Shown here: piece after piece, positions 35,800-47,970 of the stretch
How the letters are laid out: each line of letters begins with the position of its first letter
How positions within the stretch are numbered: position 1 is the first letter of the stretch
DNA from: Dryococelus australis
Taxonomy: Eukaryota > Arthropoda > Insecta > Phasmatodea > Phasmatidae
NCBI GenBank assembly: GCA_029891345.1
Contig: CM056995.1
Span: forward strand, 213,975,047-214,039,046
Reading direction: 5' to 3'
Length of the DNA stretch: 64,000 nt
Program-made: the position numbers and the translations under genes
Notes under the pieces: generated by a model
What the model was told of the DNA's origin: nothing
The model's input: the letters and a program-made list of their open reading frames with translations, nothing else
Databases searched by the model: none

Positions 35800-36960
35800 A
35801 ATGTTGATAGTTGTCCCACAATCTCTCGTGACCAGAGTAATAAGTCATCACCATGTCACTCTATTTTCTGCTCACCAAGGACTGAAACGAACCCAGAACC
35901 TATTCAAATTGTTGTACTGGTGGCCAACATGAAATAAATATGTAGCTGAATATATTGTAAAATGTAACTATTGTCTTAGGAGAAAGAGCACAAAAATTAC
36001 GAATGCGCCCTTAGGTTCTTTACTGCAAGTGACTTCTTTTCAGTTGGCATCTTTTGATATTTTAGGTCTTTTGCCAATGAGCAAGAAAGGGGATATATAC
36101 GTTTTTACATTTATTGATTATTTCACAAGGTACTGTGAAAAGATACCAATCCCCGATCAAATTGCAGAGACAGTGGTGAAATATTTTGTACAACAGATTG
36201 TTTTGAGACATGGTTGTCCGCAAAGCTTGTTTACGCATCAAGGAAAAACTTTTGTGTCTAGAGTGATGTTAGTGACGTGCAAGTTGTTAAAAATTAAGAC
36301 ATTGCAGACAACCCCTTTCAGACCACAGTGTAACGGACGCTTTGAGAGTCTTCATCGAACCCTAGAGGACATGATCTCTCATTATGTCGATGAGTATGGT
36401 AGTAATTAGGAGGAATACTTACCCTATGCAGTGCACGCATATTAGACAGTCTCACACTCAGTAACAGGTTTTAGCCCTCATTATTTATTGTACGGAAAAG
36501 AGTATAGGCTGCCTCCTTTGGGTGAATTAAGTAGTCAACCTGATACTTTAGAGAGAGGTTCTACTGCCAAGGAACACGTAGATGTTTTGAGTATAAAGTT
36601 AAAAGAAGCACTTGAGATAGCAAGGGAGAGAAATACGGTAGCTTTCGATAAACATAAAAAATATTATGTTAGGAAAACTAAATCGCCAAATATTGAGGTA
36701 GCTGATTACGTGTAAGTACACATGCCAAGTGTTAACAACGGTAGAGTATCTAAGTTTCACAAGTACTAGTCTGGACCTTACAAAGTTTTAAGAAAACTGA
36801 GTTCATTCGCATTTGAAGTATTGTTAGATAAGAGGAAAGTTATTGTGCCCAGTGATAGATTAAAGTTGTCAAATAATTCCACAGAGCAAGAGAGCTCATG
36901 TCTTAGTAAAAAAGACAAAAGATATAGCGAAAGTGCCCCTCAAGTTATCGATGAATTATA
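35800..36960 (+). pseudogene. errantivirus integrase remnant
   Basis: The zinc-binding region (about 35840-35985, SHHHVTLFSAHQGLKRT then CNYC) is followed by the catalytic core (TFIDYFTRYCEKIPIPDQ, LRHGCPQSLFTHQGKTF, TTPFRPQCNGRFESLHRTL). A C-terminal GPY/F module follows (SGPYKVLRKLSSFAFEVLL near 36770-36825), as in Ty3/gypsy integrases. Broken fossil. Confidence 0.92.
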
Positions 36961-37359
36961 AAAAAAGTGTGATAGTGGAAATGATGATGAATCAAGTGAG
37001 GAAATTAATTAAGTAAATGTAGGCTCAAAGTAATGCCCAGTTACAGCACATATAACAGAGATAGCATAAATATGTGAGGTAGAATAAATATGCGTGGAAA
37101 TGACTAGGGATGACAGCACCTTAGACGATATTGATACTAATGTAGAAATTGACGACGTTTGGGAATCGTCGTGTTATCTAAAAGGGAAAATTCGTGAGAA
37201 TATAGGTGAACAGAGTGTTAGATATAATTTGCATTCAAATTTAATAAATCCCTCAATGGAAGAGGAGTAAATAGTAATAAGTGATGTGTAGCCTCAAAAC
37301 ATAATTGAACCTAAATTTAGTAACACTTAGGAAATTAAATTCAAATAACTAAAATAGGT

Positions 37360-39270
37360 ATATTGGTTTGCATTGCAGATTACACCATAGGTGCAGGCGT
37401 GATTCTGGTCCAAGAAATGGACGTCGTGTTAACTGGTGACAGATGGGCGATAGTACTAGATCTTCCCATAAGAGAAATTGAGAAAATTACATAGGAATTT
37501 AGGAACCAGCTGGACATAATCAAAGGAAGTATTTTTTTCTCGAGCCCCTATGGTATATCATTTACAGCATTTGCAGTTGTCGATAAGTTAACTGCAGAAC
37601 TAGAGGAAGAAGTATCCGAATTGATTTTGAAATTACTCAGAACTTCGTCTCGTGAAAATAGAGGTCTGATAGATGCAGGCGGTAAAATTCTAAAATTTCT
37701 ATTTGGTACACACAAATGATGACTATGTCCATATCCACAAAATAATTAGCGGATTAGGAGAGAAACGAGGCAAGTTTATTCACATATTAGAAAAACAACC
37801 AACTTTCGTGAAAGGGATAAATGATAGGGTAGATAAAAATTCAAAGCATGTAGAAATATTAGCGAAAGAATTCACAAAAACCATCAAATTTATAGGTGAA
37901 GCGAATAAAGCCATTAATAGAATGAGTGGAGCAATTTATAGAATAACTCTTAACATAGAGAATGTAGCAAAACGTAATAGTTTGATGAGAGAATTAAAAT
38001 TGAATCTTCAAATATACAAACAGGAAGTGATGAACATAAGAACAGCACTAGACATTATAGCGACTAGTAGGTTGCCCACTTCTTTAGTGACTCCCGGAAA
38101 TGTCAGAAATTATTAAGGAGATTGCTCTTAAATTACCCTCAGAAACTGATTTAGATCAGGCGTACAATAATTACTAAGTACCGACAGTACAAGTGCTTGC
38201 TACAACTGATAGTATACAGTTGATAATTGAATTTCCATTAAAATCCACGAACAGGTATTTCACAATTTATAGAGCTCATCCTTTTCCCATATTTGAAGAA
38301 CATTAAGGTCGGTATGTTCAAGTAGTACCAGATAAACCATACATAGCGTTGTCAGTAAATAGTAAATTTTATGCATTGATGACTGAAGTAGATATGAGTC
38401 ATTGTGAAGGTGGAAATAATATAGTTTGCCCAGCTAATGTGCCAAGACTTTTTATAAAGGTTCCAAATGTTTAGCAAATATGATATTATCACAGTCTAGT
38501 CACGACTAGACTTTATGTATGAGAGAGGTTCTAAGTAACGCGTTCATGCTAGTTTTTATTAGATCTGTAGAATGTGATAGTTGGATTTATCCAGTACTAG
38601 GAAATATAGAACTGATTTAACTTTGTCCCGATGAGAATAGTGAAACACGCATGGTGGAGTGGATCTCGGCGCAGGGAGTCATGTCCCAGGTAAGCGATTG
38701 CATGCTATTTAGTGGAAAAATTCAATTGTTACCACATAGCAACAAAGTAACTCATATAAAGTATAACTTTAAGGAAGTAAATTTTATAAAGGTAGAGTCA
38801 CTTTCGTCCAGAGCAAGAATTCCTTAAATCAGTAAAATCAGATTTCAAAATCAATCTGTCAAACTTGAGTTCAGATGAAGACTTAGATTTGAAACATGTC
38901 ATGTCGGAGACACAAAATAGAACGCACCAAAAAGTTATGAGTAATCACGTCGAGCTACATAGTAACGTCATGATAGTGGTCATCACTTTGGGATGTCTTA
39001 TAGTCGCCATGTGGTTCCTGAGACGATGCCTTTGGGGGAAGCTGACCTGGTGTTCAAGTGACACTAATCCATGTCAAAGGGCGAAAGCAGTCGCCGTCGA
39101 AGCGCCTGCCCAAGTCCCGAGGATTAAGCAGAAGCCACGGAGATGTGTACGAATTCGAGACCAACTGCAGATCCGCAGCAGACTTCGGAGAGAACGACCG
39201 CTACGACGTACTTCAAAAATGCAATCATATGTCGATGTGATTGAGAGTGTACTCAAAGCAGAGTGAAAGT
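37360..39270 (+). pseudogene. errantivirus env remnant, baculovirus F-like
   Basis: The text RGLIDAGGKILKFLFGT followed by NDDYVHIHKIISGL (about 37663-37760) matches the fusion-peptide region of baculovirus F and gypsy Env proteins. The next about 100 residues are heptad-like (38 kb). Near 38965-39030 a hydrophobic segment MIVVITLGCLIVAMWFL followed by RR is a transmembrane anchor with a basic cytoplasmic tail. The family mediates membrane fusion. Presence of env places the element in the errantivirus type. Broken fossil. Confidence 0.88.
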
Positions 39271-40140
39271 GTTAGTGTTCAAAAGCCGAGTATGGTGCGC
39301 ATAAAATCTCGAACAACAAGTGATAATGTCTAGCAAGTCAATATTTTCAAAGAGCAACAGACAGAGATGATATAATATGTTTCTTAAATTTATTTTTAAT
39401 TTAAAATATGATTTTTGAGTTCATTTTATTTGGTGTAAATAAATAATGCAATTTATGTAACAAAGTATATATGAATAAAAAGACAATTCTCCCAGCTAAA
39501 CATACACATATATAGAGGAACTTAAGTTGAGATAACACGCTTCTTATTCGAGTATATAATAAACTTTATGATTTAATGAGTTTTATCAATACGAAGGAAC
39601 TTTGGTATGAAAAATATGAGACAGAATAATTGTAATGAGTGTTTAATGTTCAAAGTGTATAATATCATGCATGTATAAATGCGTTTCAGTTGTATTTCAA
39701 AAACTTACGAAGGCGAGATAACTCAGTATTAAACGATGAAGAAGCTGACGTGGCACTACCCCTTTTGAGTCTAGCTAACTTAAGAGTTCTGTTTTATAGT
39801 GAGTTGATATTAACTTCATTATCTTTTATTATAATTATACTTTCGTTGACCGCGAGTTTGGAAACCATTTCATAAAGCGTCAAGAGACGAAGACTTCTGT
39901 GTCTAAGCTGCTATGCTGGTTGATTGCTGTTTTGATTACTGCCATCTACTGGCCTGCAGTCTGAAATTCCGTTGGTGGCTGACTCCACATCCTGTTGTTT
40001 CTGATATAGCGGTTTCAATTTCAGACTCTATATTTCAACCAAATTCACTTTGCTGACTAGCCCAGGCATGACTTCAGCCAAATAACTTTCTAAAGTTTTG
40101 CTTAGCCCGAACAAAACTTATCTAAAAGAGGGAGTGATGT
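39271..40140 (+). other. errantivirus 3' non-coding region and polypurine tract
   Basis: About 0.87 kb of AT-rich sequence without a recognised gene between env and the right LTR. It ends in AAAAGAGGGAGTG, a polypurine tract suitable for plus-strand priming, five bases before the LTR start. Confidence 0.6.
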
Positions 40141-41230
40141 AGTGCCCCGAAAGCTATGAGCCTCGAGAGCAGAAAGAGCATATTTTACAAGTTATGTTTC
40201 GGAACTTATCAAGCTCTGCGGTTCCCACAGCAGGAAGTTGTATCGGTTCTGATACTGCCTGCGGTGATTTCTGCACTGCGTAATTGTGATTCAAACCACT
40301 TTCTGACGGGAAGCATGTCCTGTTTTTCACGACATTCCCGTCCCATGATTCCTGAATCACGAGCCTATTTTCCAGTCACATGATTTCAATATCACACTTT
40401 TGGGGCCGTGCACAAAGAACCTGTTCATTGGCTGACGCCCTGACCTCGCACTCTTATTGGTGGGAGACTTTCCCCCTCTACATTAAGTCATAATATTATG
40501 CCTCGTCCAGCCTGGAGGAGACGACTTCGTCAGAGGATGCTAGAGACTTCACTTCGCTTGTCTGGGACGACTCCGCTGAGCTGCGCCCGAGACTTCACTC
40601 CTTCACCACTGCGGTCCTTATGAAGTGGTTTCACGCATCAGCATGTTTTATATCACTAACCACGTCAGCTCTCTCCAAATCGCCAAGTAAGCAAAAGTAA
40701 AACTCACAAATGTCATGTGCAGTCTTTCAGTGAGCTCCTTTGTAATAAATCTGTAAATTTAAACTTCTTATTTCTTATTGAGTGTTTGTGCTTACCCCGA
40801 GACCGCTCGGGCACCACAAACTGATGGTAGCACTTTGGATGTTACTCCAGATGGCTGTAATTGTAGCCCACTCCGAAGGGTTATGGGCTATTATAGGCGA
40901 TAGGTGTTACGTCGTGAAACTTGTGCTAGGTTGTTAGCCGACTGTTAAAAAAATTTTCTTTTCTCCTTTTCTGTGCGAATAAGAACAGTGTGTTTTGAAC
41001 GCGAATCGTGAAGTCGTGATAGATTTAAACAACGTTGCAGAATGGTAATTTCTAACATGTCCTGAAGCATTCAGGATTGTTCGCATTAAAGTTTGACGAC
41101 TCCAATAAAATTGCTCGCACAAAGGGAGATTTGCAGTACTACAACGAACACGTATATTGTAGGAAATCGTATCGCTTTGATGTTACGTATGTTCACGGAT
41201 CTATCAATAATAAGGTAACTGGTAGCATTC
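40141..41230 (+). repeat. errantivirus right LTR plus leader-like extension
   Basis: 40141 to about 40822 corresponds to the proposed LTR. From there to about 41230 the sequence continues to match the 5' leader of the left side (30287-30695). By eye the stretch 40270-41210 is practically identical to its left counterpart, while the first ~130 bases and the last ~20 differ at several positions. The junction at 41230 leads straight into the interior of a MITE copy. Confidence 0.8.
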
Positions 41231-41308
41231 AATCTATGCATGTAGGGGCGGTGACTTTTTCTAAAGTTGATTTCAAAAAGGTTCACTTGATAGTGAACAG
41301 CCTGTAAC
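41231..41308 (-). mobile_element. terminal fragment of the palindromic MITE
   Basis: GTGACTTTTTCTAAAGTTGA and TTCACTTGATAGTGAACAGC match one end of the family (reverse of the left end of 52333-52754). The interior side is cut off by the retroelement repeat. Confidence 0.8.
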
Positions 41309-41772
41309 AGCTAGTTTCAAATTAAATAAATAAACTTTAAAACTGTTCACTTCAACAAATATACTAATTTAAATAGTTGCTCCAGCTAACTTCTTATTTC
41401 TGCTATCAGTTGTCACACAGTTAATATTAAATAATCTTATAGGATTTATTTTTCTTACAATAAAATTATTAACTTCAAAAGATATTAACGGTTTATAAAT
41501 AATGCTCCTCTGATGAATATAAAAAAATAATAAAAATTTCAAATTACAACAAAATACAGTGTCAATGTTAATGATGAAAAATTCTGCATCAAACCATTCT
41601 AGCTTTCATCCATAAATCATTAGTATAAGAGCGGACAACATTATTATAAGGAATAGTTCAATAAAATTAGCTCAACTTCATCGCTGATCCAGTTTTAGTG
41701 GCAATAAGGTTGCATAGGACTTATCTGATGCTGCTTCTTCAGGAATGGCAAACGATGTGTAGACTCTCTCTC

Positions 41773-41816
<44 letters not shown>

Positions 41817-44090
41817 ACTTGATGGAACCTCGCGAAGTACGTCGTCACTGCTCTCGGGTGTGCGGGCGTCGAGTTTCATCGTCGATCCGCTGCAGAATGA
41901 TCCCGGTTGTACAGCAGCTCACCAGTTGACTCTGGAATCCTCGATGAGATGGGACTTCCCGCCGTCAGGAATATCTTCTTTTCAAACTTGTATAACGTTA
42001 AATATTATGCAAAATCTTCTTACAAATACATCTGCAAGCTAAATAATTTTACAAATTTCGCGTATTTATAATCAACTTCTTCTTGTGGAAATACAATGTT
42101 TGTTTATATGTGACAGTGATTAATTATCATTTTTCTTTTCAAAATAATTAAACTTTTATACAACAAAACCTCACTTCAATATTCTTGCAGAACTTTCCTT
42201 TTACAAACCTTTTTACTCATGTTCTATATTTTATTCCAAACAAACCTTCTTTTTAAACAGTCGTGTTATACGCCCCTATCAACCTGTCCTGCGAGCAAGG
42301 TGTATGCTTAGTCATAGACAAATATATCTAAAAAAAAAACATTCAATCATCTCCAAGGAATATTACAATACTTTTAAAACCTATCTGAATATCATTAATT
42401 AACATAGTGCAAAATGAAAGAAAATATTCCAATTTAAATTAAATCATACCTTGACACAGAGCAAAGAAAAACTAGTTGTTACATAATAGTCCACCCAAGA
42501 TTTCACATGGGTCTGAATCTAGTTCAAGTGACATATTCAAACCCATTACGTGTAACAACTGCATTTATGTGAAGTACTTAACACCTATTCTTTTTATACT
42601 AATTATACCCCAAATTAATTTAAAAATAGAGGAGCATTTCAAAAACTACTTAACAAGTACTCTGTTACATAATTATTTTGAAAAAATATTTTACACAAAA
42701 ATAAAATAAAAGACAAATGTTCCTATAGCCTGCGTGCAGCTCTAACCAAGTCTTTCAATTCTTTGTGTTATTAATTTCCAAATTTCAATAAAAAAAATTC
42801 GCCACCCATTTGAGATTGATGCTATAGGGGTAGCATTCCTTTTTCCACCTCTAGAGATGTCCTTGCACAGTGTCTCTCTTATCGGCGCCTTGCACTGGAT
42901 CCTGTTGTGTATCTTCCTCCTGGGTATCCTTTCTTCTGACCCTATGCTATAGCCTGCGGTGAGGCAACTGTCTAACACATCTATCAGAACTTAATTAAGT
43001 TTAAACACTTCACAAATTGTTGTTTTTTTCTGATAAAAAGTTATATCCTTGTGTTTAGAGTGACATAATGAAGAAATCATTACACATAAATGTCATTCCA
43101 AATCCACCCACTAATAATTAAGTGGACGAATAAATGGGTAATCATTGAATTTTCGAGTTACAAAATATATATAATTAGAATGAAATAATTATTTAATCAT
43201 TTTCATTATTTTAATGAGGAGAATATTATTATGTTTTGATTATGCCAATTTATCATATTCAACACGACAACATTTGCTCACATTTAAGCCAAACTTTGAA
43301 CAAAACAAACATAATGTTAAAAGAAAAATCCAAAAATATACACGAAGACTATCAACCCACTAAACAAGTAATCTCAGAAGACTCTATTCAACGAAGATCA
43401 GCGTTTCATAACCTAGAATTTCTCAAGCCAGGCAGAAGTGTCAAGTTTCTCTTAATTTCCTAATAATTTCAAACCTCAGGATTTGTACTACTTGAATTCT
43501 GAGGATTTTTTTATCTGGCCTGCCACAGTGTTTCCTGTAATATTCCCATTAGTAAGAAATTATAATTTTTTTCTTCTCGAACAAGTTATGCGTCTCTGAG
43601 CTTATCTTATCCTACGAATGCAATTCACTGCATCACCATTGATTAAGTGCCAGCACCGCTCGCCTGCCTGTCGGCCATGTTTGGGAAGTCACAAACCTTC
43701 CATCTGTGCAGACAGGTCGTTATACTGCTCGCTCGTGAATCATGCGTCGGTCTCACGTAATTATCCGAAATGTAATTACCAACACAGACGTCCAACGTAA
43801 ATGGAAACAAAATGTTAGTACAAGTTATTATAGGCACACAGCAAAATCCCGTAATTTTTTCTTTTTCTCAACCAAACACTCAGGACAAATTGAGGCATAA
43901 AATAGTGACGTCCAACAGGTGCAGAGACAAATTCCAGTTTTTGAGACAAACATGTCTCAACATTTTTCAACTTTAAAGTCAGTAAGTTAATCGAAATAAT
44001 TATAAATTGTTTGCTTTACATTTTGAAATTTATTATCTATTCCTTTATAAAAAAAACTTCTTTACTTTTTTAACTTCCGAGTTAACGAGT
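41309..44090. other. AT-rich intergenic DNA with (CT)n
   Basis: (CT)n tract at 41764-41815. A minus-strand frame at 42742-42978 and a plus-strand frame at 43236-43463 are not recognised. The motif TATAGCCTGCG occurs at both 42725 and 42949. Nothing else seen. Confidence 0.45.
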
Positions 44091-44129
44091 GTATCACAAT
44101 AATTCAAAACGAGTTTGTTTAAATTTTGT

Positions 44130-44520
44130 AATTTAACAGCCATTTATTATCAAAAAATCTTTTATTGTCAGCACCTTTTCTATCCATAGGATGAGCCATA
44201 TTATTAATTCTACGATTGTGAATAGAAACATAATCTTTTGTATAAACGAAACTGCTTATTTGATCTCATAAAGCATAAACAATAATATTGTATCTTGTAT
44301 CTATATATTTTTTTTTTAAATCAGAAACAATAGTATCGTATTTTGTATCTACATTTTTTTAAAATAAGAAACAATATTATCATATTTTGAATCTATGTAT
44401 GTTATTCAATTTTCAGCAAAAGTGTTAAACTCATCTTTTAAATTTTCAGCAAAAGTGTCAGTGTTTTCAAATAAATATTTGATTAACGGTTCTCCAATAA
44501 TATAGAAATTATATCATTAA
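44130..44520 (-). pseudogene. fibre-like coiled-coil gene remnant of the Polinton relic
   Basis: Minus-strand text NRRINNMAHPMDRKGADNKR resembles the repeated hinge motif R-I-x-N-x-x-x-P-x-x-x-x-D-A-x-N-K found in fibre-type and minor virion proteins. Short tandem segments (FAEN-type repeats near 44410-44460) lie upstream. Function inferred from position and motif only. Broken fossil. Confidence 0.45.
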
Positions 44521-44529
44521 ACTTAAATT

Positions 44530-44790
44530 TTCCCGAAAATAGATATAATACAAATTAAACATAGATGTCCACATATAACTGAACAAAAATTCTGAATTCT
44601 ATTATCATTGTAATAAACATTTTGATTTTTGAAGTAATTAATAAAATTACTAGGATACTAGGATAGATAGCCTCCAAATGAATCAAAATAGTAAACATCA
44701 TTATTTTCTTTAAAATAACAAACCCAATGAGTACCTGCATTAGACGAACTGTCAAAATTAACCACAGAAAATTCATTTTTGTGCATTTTA
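44530..44790 (-). pseudogene. adenain-like cysteine protease remnant of the Polinton relic
   Basis: Minus-strand text contains GTHWVCYF, YYFDSFGGY and, further on, ICGHLCL. These correspond in order and spacing to the His, Asp and Cys active-site regions of the adenovirus-type/Ulp1-like protease carried by Polintons. In those elements it matures the virion. Broken fossil. Confidence 0.7.
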
Positions 44791-44879
44791 TTTGGCAATT
44801 CATCAATCATATAAGCATTTTGAAATTTTTAATATTTTGTATTTTTACATATTTTTCAATATCGATATTAGACAATGGA

Positions 44880-45160
44880 AATAAAGTTAAATTTCGTTTG
44901 GTCTCCCTCTTTTTGCAACTAAACCATTTCCTGATTTATTTTCCATTGCTAAATTATGTCTGTTCTTATTATCATTTTTTATATATTTTTTTGTTTGTTC
45001 AATAGAATTATAAATTGCACTAGCTCCACCAGCTAAAGCTCTAATTGCAGCTAAAACTGGAATAACAAATTGTAAAAAGCCTGCATGATGTAAGCAATTT
45101 CCAGATTTTTCTTTTAATATTTTTTTTGATTGCTAGTACTGGAAAATTTATTTTAAAAAA
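44880..45160 (-). pseudogene. pX-like small virion protein remnant of the Polinton relic
   Basis: Minus-strand text GFLQFVIPVLAAIRALAGGA followed by a Lys/Asn-rich stretch and GNGLVAK. A hydrophobic Gly/Ala segment with a basic tail is typical of the small core or cement-like proteins next to the protease in these elements. Broken fossil. Confidence 0.5.
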
Positions 45161-45299
45161 TTTACCTTCTTTTAATTTTTATTTTTTCTCTCAAGCTGAT
45201 TGTTTGTTAAAATTTTATCTCTACCCAAATATCTTAAATGATCAATGTGCATATCAAAAGTTATATTTGTTATCTTCAATTGTAAAGAAAAATTTTTAT

Positions 45300-45615
45300 T
45301 AATTAAAAATTTTAATACCCCACCCTAATCTTCTTTTTGTAAACATAGTTGAAGCAACAGCTGCAGAAGCAATTTTTTCACCAATTGTAGTAATTTTATT
45401 TAACATAATATCTTTTTCTTCTTTTTGTAAAATTTTGTCAGCTTCATATCTAGATTTTAAATCTTTATGATCTCTATAAGCAATATCGTGATATTTACGT
45501 GCTTCATCAAATTTGTTTATTCCAATGTATCCTTTTTCCAATCTTTCATTTAATTTAGTAAATTGACTACACTAATTATATCCTGACAAATGCATTTCAG
45601 GTAAATTAAAATTGT
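45300..45615 (-). pseudogene. phospholipase-A2-like domain remnant of the Polinton relic
   Basis: Minus-strand text INKFDEARKYHDIAYRDHKD has the HD-x-x-Y catalytic-helix pattern of parvovirus-type PLA2 domains, preceded by a Cys/Gly-type loop region and followed by TIGEKIASAAVASTM. In viruses such domains help membrane escape. This domain is a good marker for Polinton/adintovirus-type or parvovirus-related ancestry. Broken fossil. Confidence 0.65.
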
Positions 45616-45639
45616 TTAATGAAATTGTTTATGAAACAT

Positions 45640-46600
45640 TTTATTACCCCTCGACCATGATGCTCTGAATTCCAAAAGAATGTGGCATTACATTTAAAAC
45701 TTTTAAAAGATATTCAATTCCTTTTGGATTATTAATAACATAATTCAGAAAATGTATTGTTTCACGTATCAATTATACTTTCTTTTTAAATATAATAATT
45801 ATTTTCAACATTTTTTCACCATGAATAACTAATAATCTATCAATCGATTTTCTAACATCGCCCATCCAAACGTATTCGTTTGGTAAAATATTGTATTATT
45901 TTATACCTTCTCCAGATTCTGGAGAATTTGTAACAATCGTTCTTTCTGGCATGTTCAGCACTGATTTTGAGTGTGATTTTTTTATGAGCTTGTCATAAAT
46001 TGGTTTAATTATATTTATGTACTTGCAACTTTTATTTGTATTTACTTGTTTTTCAGGATCGTATTCTTGAGATGCAACATTTGTTTCTACAACAATATAT
46101 GTGTAATTTTTATAGTCATTTTCAGTGTATTTATCTTAAAGATCTGCTTGTTTTTTTTGTTAGCAAATTAGAAAGTCCTTATGTTAATTTATATTCTATA
46201 TTTTTAACAAATATTTGATCACCAAATTTCCCTACTTTTGTATCACCAGTGTAAAAATCATGACCATTTCCACGTAAACCATATTTTTCAGTAATAATAT
46301 TAATTTATTCAGAAATTTATTTTGAATGTTTTATATTAGAATCTTCCAATGGTATGGTTCCCATTTGTTCTTTAAAATTAGGAGATTTATGTTCTGAAAA
46401 TAATTCTCATTCAAATGATATTTCTTCTGGTGTTGGTGGATACTGTAAATGTTTTGTTGCTACTGGAACTAGTACCATTATAAAATTTTTATTTTCTTCA
46501 TTTATATGTTCTTCTTTTTTTTTTACCAATACTTCGTAATTCGTCAACTAAAGGTAGCTCTTTCTTCTTATTAATTTTTTTCATATTCTGCCTTATGGTG
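45640..46600 (-). pseudogene. unnamed virion-type gene remnant of the Polinton relic
   Basis: Short minus-strand segments such as MLNMPERTIVTNSP and KVGKFGDQIFVKNIEYKLT suggest one longer gene upstream of the PLA2-like gene, in the position often held by a minor virion protein. Not confidently assigned. Broken fossil. Confidence 0.35.
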
Positions 46601-46739
46601 CTTTTTTATTAGTTTTTGTATGTTTCAATTGGTTATTTAACTCGAGAAACTTCTTTTGATAAATATTCCATATATATATTTTTTTCTTATAAATCAGTTA
46701 TAAAACTATTGAGTGTTTTAAAAGGCAAATTTTTCCTCC

Positions 46740-47970
46740 AACAGATCGAAGTAAGGAGAGTTTAAATTTTTACAGTAGCAGAATTGAATTTGATATTCCA
46801 ACAGGTAATGGATTTTCTTTTCCAAATTATGCTTATGTTTTGGAACATAATATGCTAGTAAAGAGAGATAAAAAGGAGATGAGGCAAAATATGATGAATT
46901 ACATAATATTGATGTTCGTTCAAACTTTTTTCCTTTTCAATTTTTTTAGAGTTGATATCTGAAAACATAGAAATATTACTGAAGCTGTTGATATCCAGGA
47001 ATAACATCAACAATAATGAATAATTTATTAAGATCACCAAGTGAACAAAATTATTTAGAATTTACTAATGTTGATAGTAAAAATCTAGAAAAATATGCTC
47101 ATAGTAATAAAACAAATGAAATATCCTATCCACTGAGATATTTTTTTTTGGATTTATTCAAGATAACAAAATTTACTGGAAAGGTGGTTGTAAAATTACT
47201 TTTATTCGTAATACATCTGATAACAATAGTTTATTTGTTTATGAAACAAAAAATGCACATGGTACTGTTAAGAAAAGTTATGCAGATCCAGGTAAAATTA
47301 TTATTCAAAAATAAATAATTATGCGGCCTATTGTTGAATATGAAGCTAATATAGTCATTGTAATTAAAGAAGGCATATACAAAAATCCGAAAATATCTAT
47401 TAGGGTAGTTTTAATTATTGGCAATTTTTAGACAAAGATGTTCCAGCTGGATCAACTGTTTCTAACTTTGATATAAAATATCAGTTTAATAATTTACTAT
47501 TTGATATACCTGATTTTGAAATTATGTTTTTCGAAGTAATAGAAGAAATCGCGATGAACTGTATATTCATGCTTATATGTGCGTTCACTGTAAAGTAAAA
47601 AATACTTATGTTAAAAATGGAAGAAATGAAATTTTTCCTAAATAAAATTGGAATCTAGATATTGAAAACTGTCTTTGTGGTAAAATGTTTCTCGCTTATA
47701 ATGATTTTAGAAATTAAAAATCAAAATTAGACAATAGATACATAAATAATTAACTTTATTATAAATGAAATGTAGACTTCCAAGGTGATGTCAATTATTA
47801 TTCATTTTGGGGTCGAAGACCATTATACGTTATTGATTGTTTATATAGAAAAACTACTGTAGCTAAAGAAAAAACAAATATAAAAATCAGTGTGGATTTT
47901 AATAAATCTGTTGAATCAAAAACAATTTGTAACAATTTGCTGTTTCATTCAGTCAAAGAAATGTAACTTC
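46740..47970 (+). pseudogene. capsid-like gene remnant of the Polinton relic
   Basis: Plus-strand segments in order: GNGFSFPNYAYVLEHNM, NKTNEISYPLRYFF, KGGCKITFIRNTSDNNSLF and, near 47810-47930, PLYVIDCLYR. Their order and text resemble jelly-roll capsid-type genes of arthropod Polinton-like elements. It is read opposite to the other genes of the relic. Broken fossil. Confidence 0.45.

Larger units (their letters stand above)
29552..41230 (+). mobile_element. Ty3/gypsy errantivirus-like endogenous element with env, broken fossil
   Basis: An element of about 11.7 kb with gag, pol (protease, reverse transcriptase, RNase H, integrase) and a third region encoding a baculovirus-F-like envelope, the defining layout of insect errantiviruses. 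LTRs begin AGTGCCCCGAA, and the likely 3' end CAAACT fits the AGT...ACT ends common in this group. All coding parts are interrupted, with well over ten breaks in total. Most of the two LTR copies is nearly identical while their first part is diverged, so age cannot be read simply. No target-site duplication was found. The right repeat runs past the likely LTR end and abuts a MITE fragment. Confidence 0.93.

Noticed and set aside
42742-42978. 78-codon minus frame with many basic residues, considered as a transposase fragment
   Set aside because: No family motif could be named and no terminal repeats surround it.
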